This document shows positions 7,825-14,542 of a DNA stretch of 64,000 bases, piece by piece. Position 1 is the stretch's first letter; each line of letters starts with the position of its first letter. The stretch comes from DASQPA01 sp963757335 (GTDB taxonomy: Bacteria; Acidobacteriota; Thermoanaerobaculia; Multivoradales; UBA5704): assembly GCA_963757335.1 (NCBI GenBank), contig CAVWRJ010000011.1, positions 62,001 through 126,000 of the forward strand, in the 5' to 3' direction. A program made the position numbers and the translations under genes. Below the pieces are notes generated by a model that worked only from the letters and a program-made list of their open reading frames with translations, did no database searches and was not told where the DNA came from.

Positions 7825-8886
7825 TCAAGGCTGAGGCAATGGCGAATTGGAAGAGAAGAGTTGGCGGTACAACAGCTCAAAGAATTGGACCGAGAGCCTG
7901 ATGGAGGTAGTGATCTCCTCTTCGCTCACAGTGATTTCTTTCGCTTCTTGCTCGAAACTTCGTGCGCGCTCCAGATACTTCCGATCGACGACTCCCAGGT
8001 TATGCGTGATGGGGTGTCGCTTGGCAAATACCTCACGAAGCACCTCAATATCAGTAACGGCCGCACCACCAAAACCCTGAATGCCGAATTCCTCGAAGAA
8101 GAAGCGGTTGGCAACGTCGACATTCTGCAGACCGCTGCCAAGCTTCTTGAAACGCTTCTCTGTCTCCTCGACGGCCATGCCGCGACCGTGCAGAGCTCTC
8201 TTCGCAAGGGTCCGAAGCACCGCCTCAAAGAGGGATACGACGTCTTCAAGGGCATTCTCGATGTCTCTCGCCGCCACCCGAGGGCCAAGAATTTCCCTGC
8301 GACGCGGAACGTCGACGATCATCCTCTCCAAGACTGCGAACTCGGCACGTACATGGGAAAGGAAGATGTCCTGGCCGCAATCCGCGCACCAGGTCGCCAG
8401 ACCGAACACGGACTGATCCAAACCGCAGTGCGGGCAGACCACATCGCGCCGGATCGACTCCTCGATCGGCCTGCGTGGTGTCGGCTTGGAACCCGGCTTG
8501 AGCTGCATCTCGATGGAGAGCAATCCACCGCCCAACTTCCGGCGGCCCGAGCCATCGAGTTGTAGGGAGTTAATGAGGAGGCGCTCGATACCTTCATGGG
8601 CCTCCCGGATCATGACTTCCTTCGCAAAGCGTATCTGCTCTGGTGTGGCGAAGTCTCCCGGGGAAGCACCTCTTCGGCAGTAAGGGCAGAACGCTTCTAC
8701 TTGACCACCCGTGATACCGGTGCCTGCCCTCACCTTGAAATACCCGGGCGAACACTGGTCATCCGGGCACGCACGGGCCATGAGGCCATCTTCGTCAGGG
8801 CTCAGGGGAATCGTAAACTCGTGCTTATCGGGTTCGGTTTGGCGAATCTTGTATGGCCCGCCTTCACGAAAGATGGAATCGCTCAT
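7825..8886 (-). CDS. Zinc-ribbon protein with HEPN-like C-terminal domain
   Basis: A 353-aa protein. Two cysteine clusters are visible: C40/C45 with CPYC at 67-70, and CPHC 151-154 with CADC 167-170, the latter a rubredoxin-like ribbon. The C-terminal half is helical and contains RHPITH at 290-295 in the context FAKRHPITHNLGVVD, an R-x4-H motif as in HEPN ribonucleases of defence and toxin systems. That HEPN assignment is inference from the motif and helical context. It is the last gene of a six-gene operon with a TIR protein, so a role in phage or plasmid defence is plausible. Confidence 0.6.
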   Translation of the reverse strand: MSDSIFREGGPYKIRQTEPDKHEFTIPLSPDEDGLMARACPDDQCSPGYFKVRAGTGITGGQVEAFCPYCRRGASPGDFATPEQIRFAKEVMIREAHEGIERLLINSLQLDGSGRRKLGGGLLSIEMQLKPGSKPTPRRPIEESIRRDVVCPHCGLDQSVFGLATWCADCGQDIFLSHVRAEFAVLERMIVDVPRRREILGPRVAARDIENALEDVVSLFEAVLRTLAKRALHGRGMAVEETEKRFKKLGSGLQNVDVANRFFFEEFGIQGFGGAAVTDIEVLREVFAKRHPITHNLGVVDRKYLERARSFEQEAKEITVSEEEITTSIRLSVQFFELLYRQLFSSNSPLPQP

Positions 8887-8938
8887 TATGTTGAATCGCC
8901 TCAGGTTGGGGGCGAATGCCTTTGATTATTAATAGTGC

Positions 8939-9421
8939 CTAGCGGCCGGCTGTCCTTGCTGCCGCCTCAATCCAGGCTCCCATATTCTGGTAGCCGTTAT
9001 CGAGCACCCAGTCATAGACCGGGTAGTGCCCCGCAAGTGACTGCCCCGACTGGGTGAAGACCTTCGAGAATGGGTTCTCTCCCTGGTAGCAGGTATGTCC
9101 GTCAAGATCCTTGCAGTTATGAATATAGATCCCAAGCAGGCCATTGCCTTTGTTGTGACTCTGGATAATCTCGTAAATGACCCACGGACGCTGAGCTGTT
9201 TCGGCTCCAATAAGGACTACGGTAACCGATGTGCCGCTGAGCTGGGCGTCAATCCAGCGCTTGACCGCGGCATCGCCTTGACGCTTGATGGATTCCCAAT
9301 CAGCCGCGTCAACGAAACCTGCGTCCTGCTGATTCGGCTTCGTCACCCAACTGTTGCGGATTTGCCCAATCCGCCTTATATCACCTTGATGATGGAAGCT
9401 AAAGAAGACTTTCCGTGCCAT
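8939..9421 (-). CDS. TIR-like protein, ThsB/DUF1863 type
   Basis: A 160-aa protein starting MARKVFFSFHHQGDI, the beta-1 strand and loop of the DUF1863/MTH538 TIR-like family. RNSWVTKP and GTSVTVVLIGAET follow, then VIYEIIQSHNKGNGLLGIY, where E84 is at the position of the conserved TIR glutamate. In this family (e.g. ThsB of Thoeris) the domain makes or processes NAD-derived signals; catalytic activity here is inferred. The ATG at 9421 is chosen by homology and an AAAGGA upstream; in-frame codons further upstream are ignored. It lies 11 bp after the membrane protein gene. Confidence 0.75.
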   Translation of the reverse strand: MARKVFFSFHHQGDIRRIGQIRNSWVTKPNQQDAGFVDAADWESIKRQGDAAVKRWIDAQLSGTSVTVVLIGAETAQRPWVIYEIIQSHNKGNGLLGIYIHNCKDLDGHTCYQGENPFSKVFTQSGQSLAGHYPVYDWVLDNGYQNMGAWIEAAARTAGR

Positions 9422-9432
9422 GTTTTTATCCT

Positions 9433-9819
9433 TTAAACGTAGTGATGCACCAAGAGGAGGACTGCTACGAGCCCACCATAGAACACCAAAAGGGTTTTTG
9501 ATACAGCAGAGCGCAACCAATCGGCTCGACGGGCAAACTGCGCGGCATCCATGTCGAAGTCGGCTTTTGACTTTCTCCTGACATCATCATAAAGCCTTAT
9601 AAACATTCGCTCACGGGAGAGATAATAGCTGTCGAGCAGCCAGAACAACCCGACGACAAACAGAGCTACGGAGATATATTTCCGGTCGATTTCTTTGAAG
9701 CTCAAGGCGAGGAGAGCGCCGGTAAGCGTGACCGCCCAGCCCTTGAGCAAAAATGAGTTGCCGGCCATACGATTGACAGTCGCTTGGATGAATTCGAGGT
9801 GCTTGAGTTTCTCTTCCAT
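9433..9819 (-). CDS. Three-TM membrane protein paired with the TIR gene
   Basis: A 128-aa protein. Hydrophobic segments at about 25-43, 48-66 and 106-126, with a charged cytoplasmic-looking loop (SRERMFIRLYDDVRRKSKADF) between the second and third. The N-terminus EEKLKHLEFIQATVNRMAGNSF is typical of a small membrane family that I recall beside DUF1863 TIR proteins. It could be the membrane effector of the TIR signal or a scaffold. It ends 11 bp before the TIR start. Confidence 0.65.
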   Translation of the reverse strand: MEEKLKHLEFIQATVNRMAGNSFLLKGWAVTLTGALLALSFKEIDRKYISVALFVVGLFWLLDSYYLSRERMFIRLYDDVRRKSKADFDMDAAQFARRADWLRSAVSKTLLVFYGGLVAVLLLVHHYV

Positions 9820-9853
9820 GGGGGTAGGTGTTCTTTCGGGTAATACGAGTGCG

Positions 9854-10135
9854 CTAGGCTACGGGAAGCCCTTGCCAAGCGACTCCGTTGGTTAGACTAG
9901 TAAGCACGGCAAAGGATCGGCCTGTTGTGGCCGCAGCATTTGCTGCTGCCGTACGGGCGCCGTCCAGGGTCCAGTCCGCAACAGCGCAATATTCCGCCCA
10001 GGGAAGATGGTATATCGGGCCATCACCGCTCGCGATGGTCCGAAAATAGCCTACTCGTGCCATGGCTGCATGGAGGTTATCGTAGTCCGCCTCGCTTGCG
10101 TAGTGAAGCTCGATTCGTGTGATGAATGTGTTCAT
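9854..10135 (-). CDS. DUF2622-like small protein
   Basis: A 93-aa protein starting MNTFITRIELHYASEADYDN, with YFRTIASGDGPIYHLPWAEY in the middle, matching my recollection of the DUF2622 family (small proteins on mobile elements, function unknown). It sits 4 bp after the DUF2188-like gene and before the TIR pair, in the same operon. Confidence 0.6.
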   Translation of the reverse strand: MNTFITRIELHYASEADYDNLHAAMARVGYFRTIASGDGPIYHLPWAEYCAVADWTLDGARTAAANAAATTGRSFAVLTSLTNGVAWQGLPVA

Positions 10136-10139
10136 GGCG

Positions 10140-10373
10140 TTAGTGCTTTCCGTCCTTAGGCGGATTCGGATCGTTACCGTAGGAGTCCTTGTCGACGATC
10201 CTGTTATCGCGGCCGTGGATCACTAGTTCCGAATGGTTGGCCTTGGCGAGTGGCCGGGCTGCATCGAGCGCGGCGCCCTGGGTGCGGTGACGACTGGAGG
10301 CCCGGGAATCGCCTTCCCCGATTACCGCCCAGCTACCCCCCTTCCGATGCGTGACGTGAATGTTCTTACCCAT
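10140..10373 (-). CDS. DUF2188 protein
   Basis: A 77-aa protein with the hallmarks of DUF2188: HVTHRKGGSWAVIGEG, RASSRHRTQGAALDAAR, ELVIHGRDNRIVDKDSYGND and a proline-rich end. The family is widespread and of unknown function. Its ATG lies inside the end of the LexA-like gene (8-bp overlap), so it is translationally coupled to the repressor. Confidence 0.8.
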   Translation of the reverse strand: MGKNIHVTHRKGGSWAVIGEGDSRASSRHRTQGAALDAARPLAKANHSELVIHGRDNRIVDKDSYGNDPNPPKDGKH

Positions 10374-11073
10374 GATCGTCTCCTTTGTCGTTGAGAATTT
10401 GTGCGCCTTTCTTTATGACCTTCGTCACGACGCCCTGGATCGAAAAGCCGGGGCCGACGAGGATCGGGCGGTAGTGGGACTGGGAAGATTCCGGCTTCAA
10501 GACCCAATAGTCCGGGAGGCGAGCCAGCTTCTTCACGGTCGCCTCGCCATCCACATGGGCGACGACGATTGCTCCGGGATCGGCTACGGTCTGTTGGCGT
10601 ACTAGGACAAGATCCCCGTCCTCGATCCGCTCCCCGGCAACTACGGCCCGGTCCATAGATTGGCCGTGGACACGGAGGAGGAAGAACTGGCCCGACTTCG
10701 GGGAGAGGTCCTCTACGGGAAGTTGGAGCCAGCCGTCGTAGCGCTGTTCGGCGAGGTCGAGTCCGCCGGCGGTAACGCGACCCAGGACCGGTACCGGGCG
10801 GGTCTCTGGCCCGCCAGAGGGCCGGCGGAGCACCTGGATGCCCCGAGCGCCGGGAGCGCGGCGGATGAAGCCGCCGTCTTCGAGCTCCTGGAGGTAGCGG
10901 AGGACGGTGCGGCTCGAACCAACGCCGAGGGCCTGGCGGAACTCCTCGATGGTCGGCGCTCTGCCATGCTGGATCGCATAGCGCTCCAGGGCGGCGAGGA
11001 TCTGTTCGGGTTGGTAGGTTCGTTGTCTGCCCATACGATTAGCCATATGACCATGGATTTGTACCACAGGCAT
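10366..11073 (-). CDS. LexA-like self-cleaving repressor (S24 family)
   Basis: Up to 235 aa. Residues 19-70 form a winged helix as in LexA. A cleavage site is visible at A102-G103 (GRVTAGG), the catalytic serine at 139 (GQSM) and the catalytic lysine around 181 (ATVKKL), all in LexA-like spacing. DNA damage with RecA should therefore trigger self-cleavage and induce the operon, by family knowledge. The start is uncertain: the promoter predicts transcription beginning about at the 11073 ATG, so translation may be leaderless or use ATG 11046 or 11034. It heads the operon that ends in the TIR and HEPN-like genes. Confidence 0.8.
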   Translation of the reverse strand: MPVVQIHGHMANRMGRQRTYQPEQILAALERYAIQHGRAPTIEEFRQALGVGSSRTVLRYLQELEDGGFIRRAPGARGIQVLRRPSGGPETRPVPVLGRVTAGGLDLAEQRYDGWLQLPVEDLSPKSGQFFLLRVHGQSMDRAVVAGERIEDGDLVLVRQQTVADPGAIVVAHVDGEATVKKLARLPDYWVLKPESSQSHYRPILVGPGFSIQGVVTKVIKKGAQILNDKGDDHG

Positions 11074-11107
11074 GGTCTATTCTAGAGCACACTTCTCCCC
11101 TCGTCAA
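11049..11107 (-). promoter_or_regulatory. Promoter and operator-like inverted repeat of the LexA-like operon
   Basis: Minus-strand TTGACG (11107-11102), 17-bp spacer, TAGAAT (11084-11079), nearly consensus. Just downstream is the inverted repeat GACCATG (11049-11055) / CATGGTC (11071-11077), 15 bp apart, placed across the predicted start of transcription. This position suits autorepression. No classical CTGT-N8-ACAG LexA box is present. Confidence 0.55.
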
Positions 11108-11206
11108 GAGACGGGAGCCGTTGTCTGTCTTGGCTGAACCGAGGATCACCTCTCCTCAAAGCATGGAAGGAGAGTCAGAGGAAGACGGTTCTAGCTGCCG
11201 CCTTGA

Positions 11207-11341
11207 CAGCGGGCCTTTCTCCACGAAGTTCGAACCTTTTTGGCTGATACGGAGTCAGAAGAAAAGCTAGGAAAGATACGGCAATTGATGGAGGGTAGTC
11301 AAAGGAGACCAGGAAGTCGGAATCAGGGCAAGGCGGCGTGA
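11207..11341 (+). pseudogene. Serine recombinase C-terminal fragment (44 codons)
   Basis: Reads QRAFLHEVRTFLADTE, then EEKLGKIRQLMEGSQRRPG and ends at TGA 11339-11341. This matches the C-terminus of the recombinase at 5940-7523 (LRAFLHDVRTFLTDAE, GKIRQLMEGG). An in-frame TGA directly precedes the homology, so the rest of the gene has been lost. Most differences are conservative, so the fragment comes from a related functional gene and not a recent copy. Confidence 0.7.
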
Positions 11342-11347
11342 GCTGCT
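11209..11347 (+). repeat. Direct repeat copy B: recombinase 3' end
   Basis: Second copy of the 7409-7547 repeat, same orientation, about 3.8 kb away. Homology starts sharply at about 11209. Confidence 0.75.
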
Positions 11348-11573
11348 AGAAGAGCGCCTTGAACTCGTCCTCTGTCATCCCGCTCTGGCGGATGATGGCT
11401 CGCACGGTGCCGCGGGGCAGGTCGCCATGGTGCATGGGAACCACGGTGCGGAGCTTCCGCTCGGGATGGACGAGGAGGAGGTGGCTCGTGCGGTGCTGGC
11501 GGTGTTCGATGAAGCCAGCTTGCTTCAGCGCCTTGACTATTTGCTTCGCGGTGAGGCTCCTGAGGTGCTCCAT
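11346..11573 (-). CDS. hicA: HicA-type mRNA interferase toxin
   Basis: A 75-aa protein. The pattern SLTAKQIVKALKQAGF, then HRTSHLLLVHP and a final VPMHHGDLPRGTVRAIIRQ is that of HicA toxins: a dsRBD-like fold with the catalytic histidine in the (G/T)SH motif. It would cleave mRNA when freed from HicB. The ATG at 11573 matches family length. The start lies inside the 3' end of hicB (37-bp overlap), so order is antitoxin first, which is the less common arrangement. Confidence 0.85.
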   Translation of the reverse strand: MEHLRSLTAKQIVKALKQAGFIEHRQHRTSHLLLVHPERKLRTVVPMHHGDLPRGTVRAIIRQSGMTEDEFKALF

Positions 11574-11806
11574 GCTGCCGGGGCTTGGATTTGGACAAAA
11601 GCATCGGCAGAGAGGGTGTCCTCGGGGATGGGCAGGCCGTCGTCGGCCAGGGAAGATAGGTAGAGCTCGATGGCTTCGTGGGCCATCTGGACAGAGTGCT
11701 CGTAGTCGCGGCCCCAGGTAACGCAACCCTGGAGGGCGGGAACGGTCACGGTATATCCCCCTTCGGGCTCGGGGGTAAGATGGATACGATAGGTGAGGGT
11801 GTTCAT
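11537..11806 (-). CDS. hicB: HicB-type antitoxin
   Basis: An 89-aa protein with the partial RNase H-fold of HicB: YRIHLTPEPEGGYTVTVPAL, GCVTWGRDYEHSVQMAHEAI and the LPIPED turn. It should bind and block the neighbouring HicA. No extra DNA-binding domain is evident at the C-terminus, which ends in the overlap with hicA. Promoter at 11816-11843. Confidence 0.85.
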   Translation of the reverse strand: MNTLTYRIHLTPEPEGGYTVTVPALQGCVTWGRDYEHSVQMAHEAIELYLSSLADDGLPIPEDTLSADAFVQIQAPAAWSTSGASPRSK

Positions 11807-11815
11807 TGCATTCTT

Positions 11816-11843
11816 ATTCTACCCTTCGGAGATGAAGGGTCAA
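11816..11843 (-). promoter_or_regulatory. Promoter of hicBA
   Basis: Minus-strand TTGACC (11843-11838), 16-bp spacer, TAGAAT (11821-11816), very close to sigma70 consensus. Transcription should start only a few bases before the hicB ATG at 11806, giving a nearly leaderless message. Confidence 0.55.
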
Positions 11844-11986
11844 GGAAGAGACGACTCTTGACGGTTTCGATAGCTTCAGCCGTTCAAAGCGAGGTACCTG
11901 CTCGCACCGCGCCATCAGGCTCGCGGGTACTCTTCAAGGGTCGAAGCCTATCGTGCGCCTGAGACTCGCCGCCCCATCTTCCCTAA

Positions 11987-12099
11987 CAGGCTGCTGAAGA
12001 CTCAGTGCATCTCCATTACTCGATGCCAGATTGTCTCCCCAAGCACCTGCTTGTCGGACTGGCCCGACTCGGACGTGAATGCGAGTTTTCAGCAGCCTG
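11987..12099. mobile_element. 113-bp MITE-like element with 17-bp terminal inverted repeats
   Basis: CAGGCTGCTGAAGACTC (11987-12003) faces GAGTTTTCAGCAGCCTG (12083-12099): 16 of 17 positions match as an inverted repeat. Ends of this GGCTGCTGAA type are common for insertion sequences. The interior is too short for a transposase, so this is a non-autonomous remnant or MITE. I see no clear target duplication. The rest of the 11844-12172 gap holds nothing else recognised. Confidence 0.6.
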
Positions 12100-12172
12100 C
12101 GACACCAAGTGTCCGGCGTCGAAAAAAGTAACAACTTATACTCACCGGCGACGCTGGCTTGGCCACCGATTA

Positions 12173-13306
12173 TCAACCTGGCTCGCCAAGAAAGAATATC
12201 TTCGCCACCTCGCCCAAAGTCTGGTTGCACCTCCATGCATCACTAACTGGCGATGCCCCGGTTTCGAGTCGGCTTCCCGGTGCCAATCTCATTGGAACAC
12301 CACCATAGTCGCTATGAACCTTGTCGAGGCCGAGCTTGTAGATCCCGATGTTGTTAATCGCAGCACCTACGAAGTTCGCATATACACCTGGTCGAGTGTT
12401 CGTCGTCACCTCTGATAGAGGTCGAGGTTCAGAAGCGCCTCTTGCCATATCAGGAGATGAGATCCTCCCTAAAAGCACCAAAGCCGAACGATATTGTCTT
12501 ACAAAGATGGATTCTGAAGCAAGTTGCACATTCGGACCTATCAAATTCGTACCTGGATGAACAGCCTTAGAGCCAAAGTCTCCGAACGCTTCATAGGCAT
12601 CAAGGTTAGCCCGAAACTTTTCGAACCGGCTGGCACTGATTAGTTCAAGCATAGATGTAAGAGCGCTGGTAACGTCCTTGGTCGTCATCTTACCGCTAAT
12701 GGAAGCACGCAGGGGGCTTTCATTTTTGACCAACTTACTTCCTTTCACGCCAACAGGCGGTGGAAGCACCCCAAGAGGAGAGCCGAGGTCAACCAGCGAC
12801 GGATTAAGATCAGTAATGCTAGCCCCAATCGGGGAAAAGATCGGTTCTGGCTTGGTCGTGGAGCTGGCTAGCCTAAGCTCAAACCCAACCTCATAGGACA
12901 TCTTGGATTCGAGCGGAGAGACTGTGGCTCGTACTACCGAACCGTATGAAGGGCTCAGTGGATCAAGGTCTCGCAGTCGCACGTCCCAGCTTCCATCGAT
13001 GGTCCCCTCTGGATTAAATTCCTCACGACCTTCGAGGCAGATTGGGATAGAACTCTTATTGGTATTCTCGTCTCCCAAAGCAAAGAGATAGCGGAACACT
13101 TGGTTGCTGCGAGGCTGTAGGTGATCCTTTGCACAGATATGCTCCACTCTGCTACCAGATAGTGTCACACCGTACCCGCCAACGGGTTGGCTGGAACGAT
13201 AGACTTCGATTCGATAGTAAGGATCTCCCCTCCTGAGATCAGTTACGTCTAGCTGAGATACGTTGCCATCGTTGCAGACGCTAATACCGACTTGACCAAG
13301 TCCCAT
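12173..13306 (-). CDS. Hypothetical protein, 377 aa
   Basis: No family recognised. ATG at 13306 has a strong AAGGAGG 7 bp upstream. The N-terminal ~130 residues are beta-rich and polar (GISVCNDGNVSQLDV, then YRIEVYRSSQPVGGYGV). The middle is proline-rich (PLGVLPPPVGVKG) and the C-terminal part mixed. No signal peptide or membrane segment. Base composition is clearly more AT-rich than its neighbours and codon use is relaxed, so it is probably a recent acquisition. Confidence 0.55.
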   Translation of the reverse strand: MGLGQVGISVCNDGNVSQLDVTDLRRGDPYYRIEVYRSSQPVGGYGVTLSGSRVEHICAKDHLQPRSNQVFRYLFALGDENTNKSSIPICLEGREEFNPEGTIDGSWDVRLRDLDPLSPSYGSVVRATVSPLESKMSYEVGFELRLASSTTKPEPIFSPIGASITDLNPSLVDLGSPLGVLPPPVGVKGSKLVKNESPLRASISGKMTTKDVTSALTSMLELISASRFEKFRANLDAYEAFGDFGSKAVHPGTNLIGPNVQLASESIFVRQYRSALVLLGRISSPDMARGASEPRPLSEVTTNTRPGVYANFVGAAINNIGIYKLGLDKVHSDYGGVPMRLAPGSRLETGASPVSDAWRCNQTLGEVAKIFFLGEPG

Positions 13307-13513
13307 AGTGTCCTCCTTCGCCTAAGCGTTTCTCTGGCAAGGCACGATTGCCAGCCATACGTCATCACATCATTGCAACAAGTGCAACTCTAACATTCCA
13401 ATATGAGCATGTGTGCCTGTCGGTTACGCCTGGCAGATTGTCTGACGTATTGAAATAAGAGGACTATGCTCCAACAAGAAAACATAGTGTTAGCATCGCT
13501 TGTTAGTTACCTG

Positions 13514-14524
13514 CTAAGGCGAAAAATCGCGGATCGAAACTGCGAGGTGAGATGGAAGTGGCTCAGGAATAAGGCGCATCTCCTCACCCCGTCCATTCAC
13601 CCACTCGTGCGCCAGGAGGTCCCCGCGGCCAAGTCTTTCCTCGTCTGTGAAGAGAAAGAGGCGCGAGCCGACGCCGAGTGACCGGCACGCCTCGACCAGG
13701 TGCCCCACCCGCTCCTTCGTCGTCGTGACTGTCAAGATCCGGAAGTTCGGGATACCGAGGTGCGTCTTGTGGAGCCCTTGCCGCCAGGTCTCCCGGTACG
13801 CGAGGAGCTTGCGGAGGAAAGAAGTCTGCTCAAGCCCCCTCCGCGCTACCGGCATCGTACCCCGGTCCGCTTCGAGGAAGAAGAATGCCCGATTCCTGTT
13901 CTCCGGCTGCCCATCGAATCGTAGCCCGAAGACCCGATCCGGCTCCACGCCCAAGCGGTGGGTCTTTTCGTCCCTACGCACATCGACCTGCCAGCGGAAG
14001 AGAAGCTGAAGACGTTGGGTCGTTTCCGGCACCCCGGCGAGCACTTCCTCGGCCTGGATTATCCGCACCCCCTCGCGCCTCCTGCAAGCTACCTCAAGGG
14101 CCACCATGACCTGGGCGACCGCGAGCGTGTGATGGAGGAAGACGCGGGAGAGGTTCCGGTTCTTCGTGTCCCAGCGGACGCCGCCCCGGCTCACCCGGGC
14201 CTCGGGCGCGAGAATCTCCGCGCCCCGGTTTCCGAGCGCATAGACCATGGGCTCCGAGCCCCGGGCATACCAGTCTAGCTGCATCGGCGGGCGATCGAGG
14301 TAGCCATGGTGAAAGAGGAGCTGCAAGCGGCGGAGCGTCGTTTGAGGACTCCCTCCCGCAAGAGCGACGAGATGCGTGGAGCGCAGAAGCCGATGCCGGT
14401 AGACGGCGCGAAGGATATCGATGTCGCGGAGCGTAAGGACGATGCCGCGCACCGGAGCGCGCTTGAAGCGCGGCTGGCGATTCTGGAGGTGAGCCATCGG
14501 ATGAGCGTACGCGCCACCCGACAC
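13514..14524 (-). CDS. Replication-relaxation-like protein
   Basis: A 336-aa protein. Residues about 25-110 look like a winged helix (LTLRDIDILRAVYRHRLL, then TTLRRLQLLFHHGYLDRPP and YALGNRGAEIL), followed by a nuclease-like alpha/beta region (VEPDRVFGLRF, FFFLEADRGTMPV). This layout is that of the replication-relaxation/MobC-like family, usually encoded next to a TraD/TraG-like ATPase, as here (18-bp gap). It probably acts at the origin of transfer or replication. The start at 14524 is a GTG; ATG 14497 is the alternative. Confidence 0.7.
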   Translation of the reverse strand: MSGGAYAHPMAHLQNRQPRFKRAPVRGIVLTLRDIDILRAVYRHRLLRSTHLVALAGGSPQTTLRRLQLLFHHGYLDRPPMQLDWYARGSEPMVYALGNRGAEILAPEARVSRGGVRWDTKNRNLSRVFLHHTLAVAQVMVALEVACRRREGVRIIQAEEVLAGVPETTQRLQLLFRWQVDVRRDEKTHRLGVEPDRVFGLRFDGQPENRNRAFFFLEADRGTMPVARRGLEQTSFLRKLLAYRETWRQGLHKTHLGIPNFRILTVTTTKERVGHLVEACRSLGVGSRLFLFTDEERLGRGDLLAHEWVNGRGEEMRLIPEPLPSHLAVSIRDFSP

Positions 14525-14542
14525 TCCAGAAAGGCGGCGGCG

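Noticed and set aside
11030..11110. Canonical LexA box
   Set aside because: No CTGT-N8-ACAG or GAAC-N4-GTTC site found near the promoter. Only the GACCATG inverted repeat is present.
13466..13681. 71-aa plus-strand open frame
   Set aside because: Mostly antisense to the replication-relaxation gene, with no motif.
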